NCBI GenBank assembly: GCA_038323265.1
Contig: JBBQGT010000018.1
Span: forward strand, 1-32,674
DNA from: PNKC01 sp038323265
GTDB taxonomy: Bacteria > Chloroflexota > Dehalococcoidia > Tepidiformales > Tepidiformaceae
Direction: 5' to 3'
Length of the DNA stretch: 32,674 nucleotides
Below are positions 32,674 to 32,674 of the stretch, in pieces. The stretch's first letter is position 1. The number at the start of each line of letters is the position of its first letter. The notes under the pieces are model-generated. The model was not told where the DNA came from. It did not search any database and saw only the letters and a program-made list of their open reading frames with translations. A program made the translations under genes and the position numbers.

Positions 32674-32674
32674 G

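Overview
The window looks like a high-GC bacterial chromosome, most likely Chloroflexota (Dehalococcoidia-like). This is inferred from the gene mix: an F420-type LLM oxidoreductase, RNHCP, DUF2203 and HicB/DinB-like proteins, a Thr/Pro 'TPT' surface linker, a stand-alone GlgC, and many GTG/TTG starts. No rRNA, tRNA or CRISPR array was recognised. Family names come from motifs read by eye, not from database searches.

Layout. 1-1900 is a graveyard of mobile DNA: a frameshifted tyrosine integrase, a small Cys-containing ORF overlapping its start, a broken DDE transposase and a frameshifted prim-pol/DUF3631-type helicase. 1969-8635 is all on the minus strand. It holds a four-gene overlapping operon (P-loop NTPase, ABC exporter, alpha/beta hydrolase, CapA-like metallophosphatase), followed downstream by a second, surface-anchored hydrolase that looks like a paralogue of the first. 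This is the best candidate for an undescribed system. 8636-10455 holds long non-coding stretches, a possible operator (four TTCAGT half-sites), two copies of a dispersed repeat and one DinB-like gene.

10456-16131 (minus) carries a GT-C glycosyltransferase and GtrA pair, then BipA/TypA and glutamine-dependent NAD synthetase. 16268-20997 (plus) carries a small zinc-ribbon gene, a strong terminator, GlgC, DUF2203, an alpha/beta hydrolase and an ABC-F ATPase. 20999-25421 holds stand-alone metabolic genes in both orientations: alpha/beta hydrolase, LLM oxidoreductase, a membrane zinc-ribbon protein, a GSA-aminomutase-like aminotransferase and a methyltransferase.

25543-30363 is a complete 2-oxoacid (pyruvate or acetoin) dehydrogenase operon in the order E3-E1alpha-E1beta-E2. 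30365-32673 (minus) holds RNHCP, GNAT and MoxR-type AAA genes. The right half is ordinary core metabolism; the accessory and novel signal lies in 1-10455.
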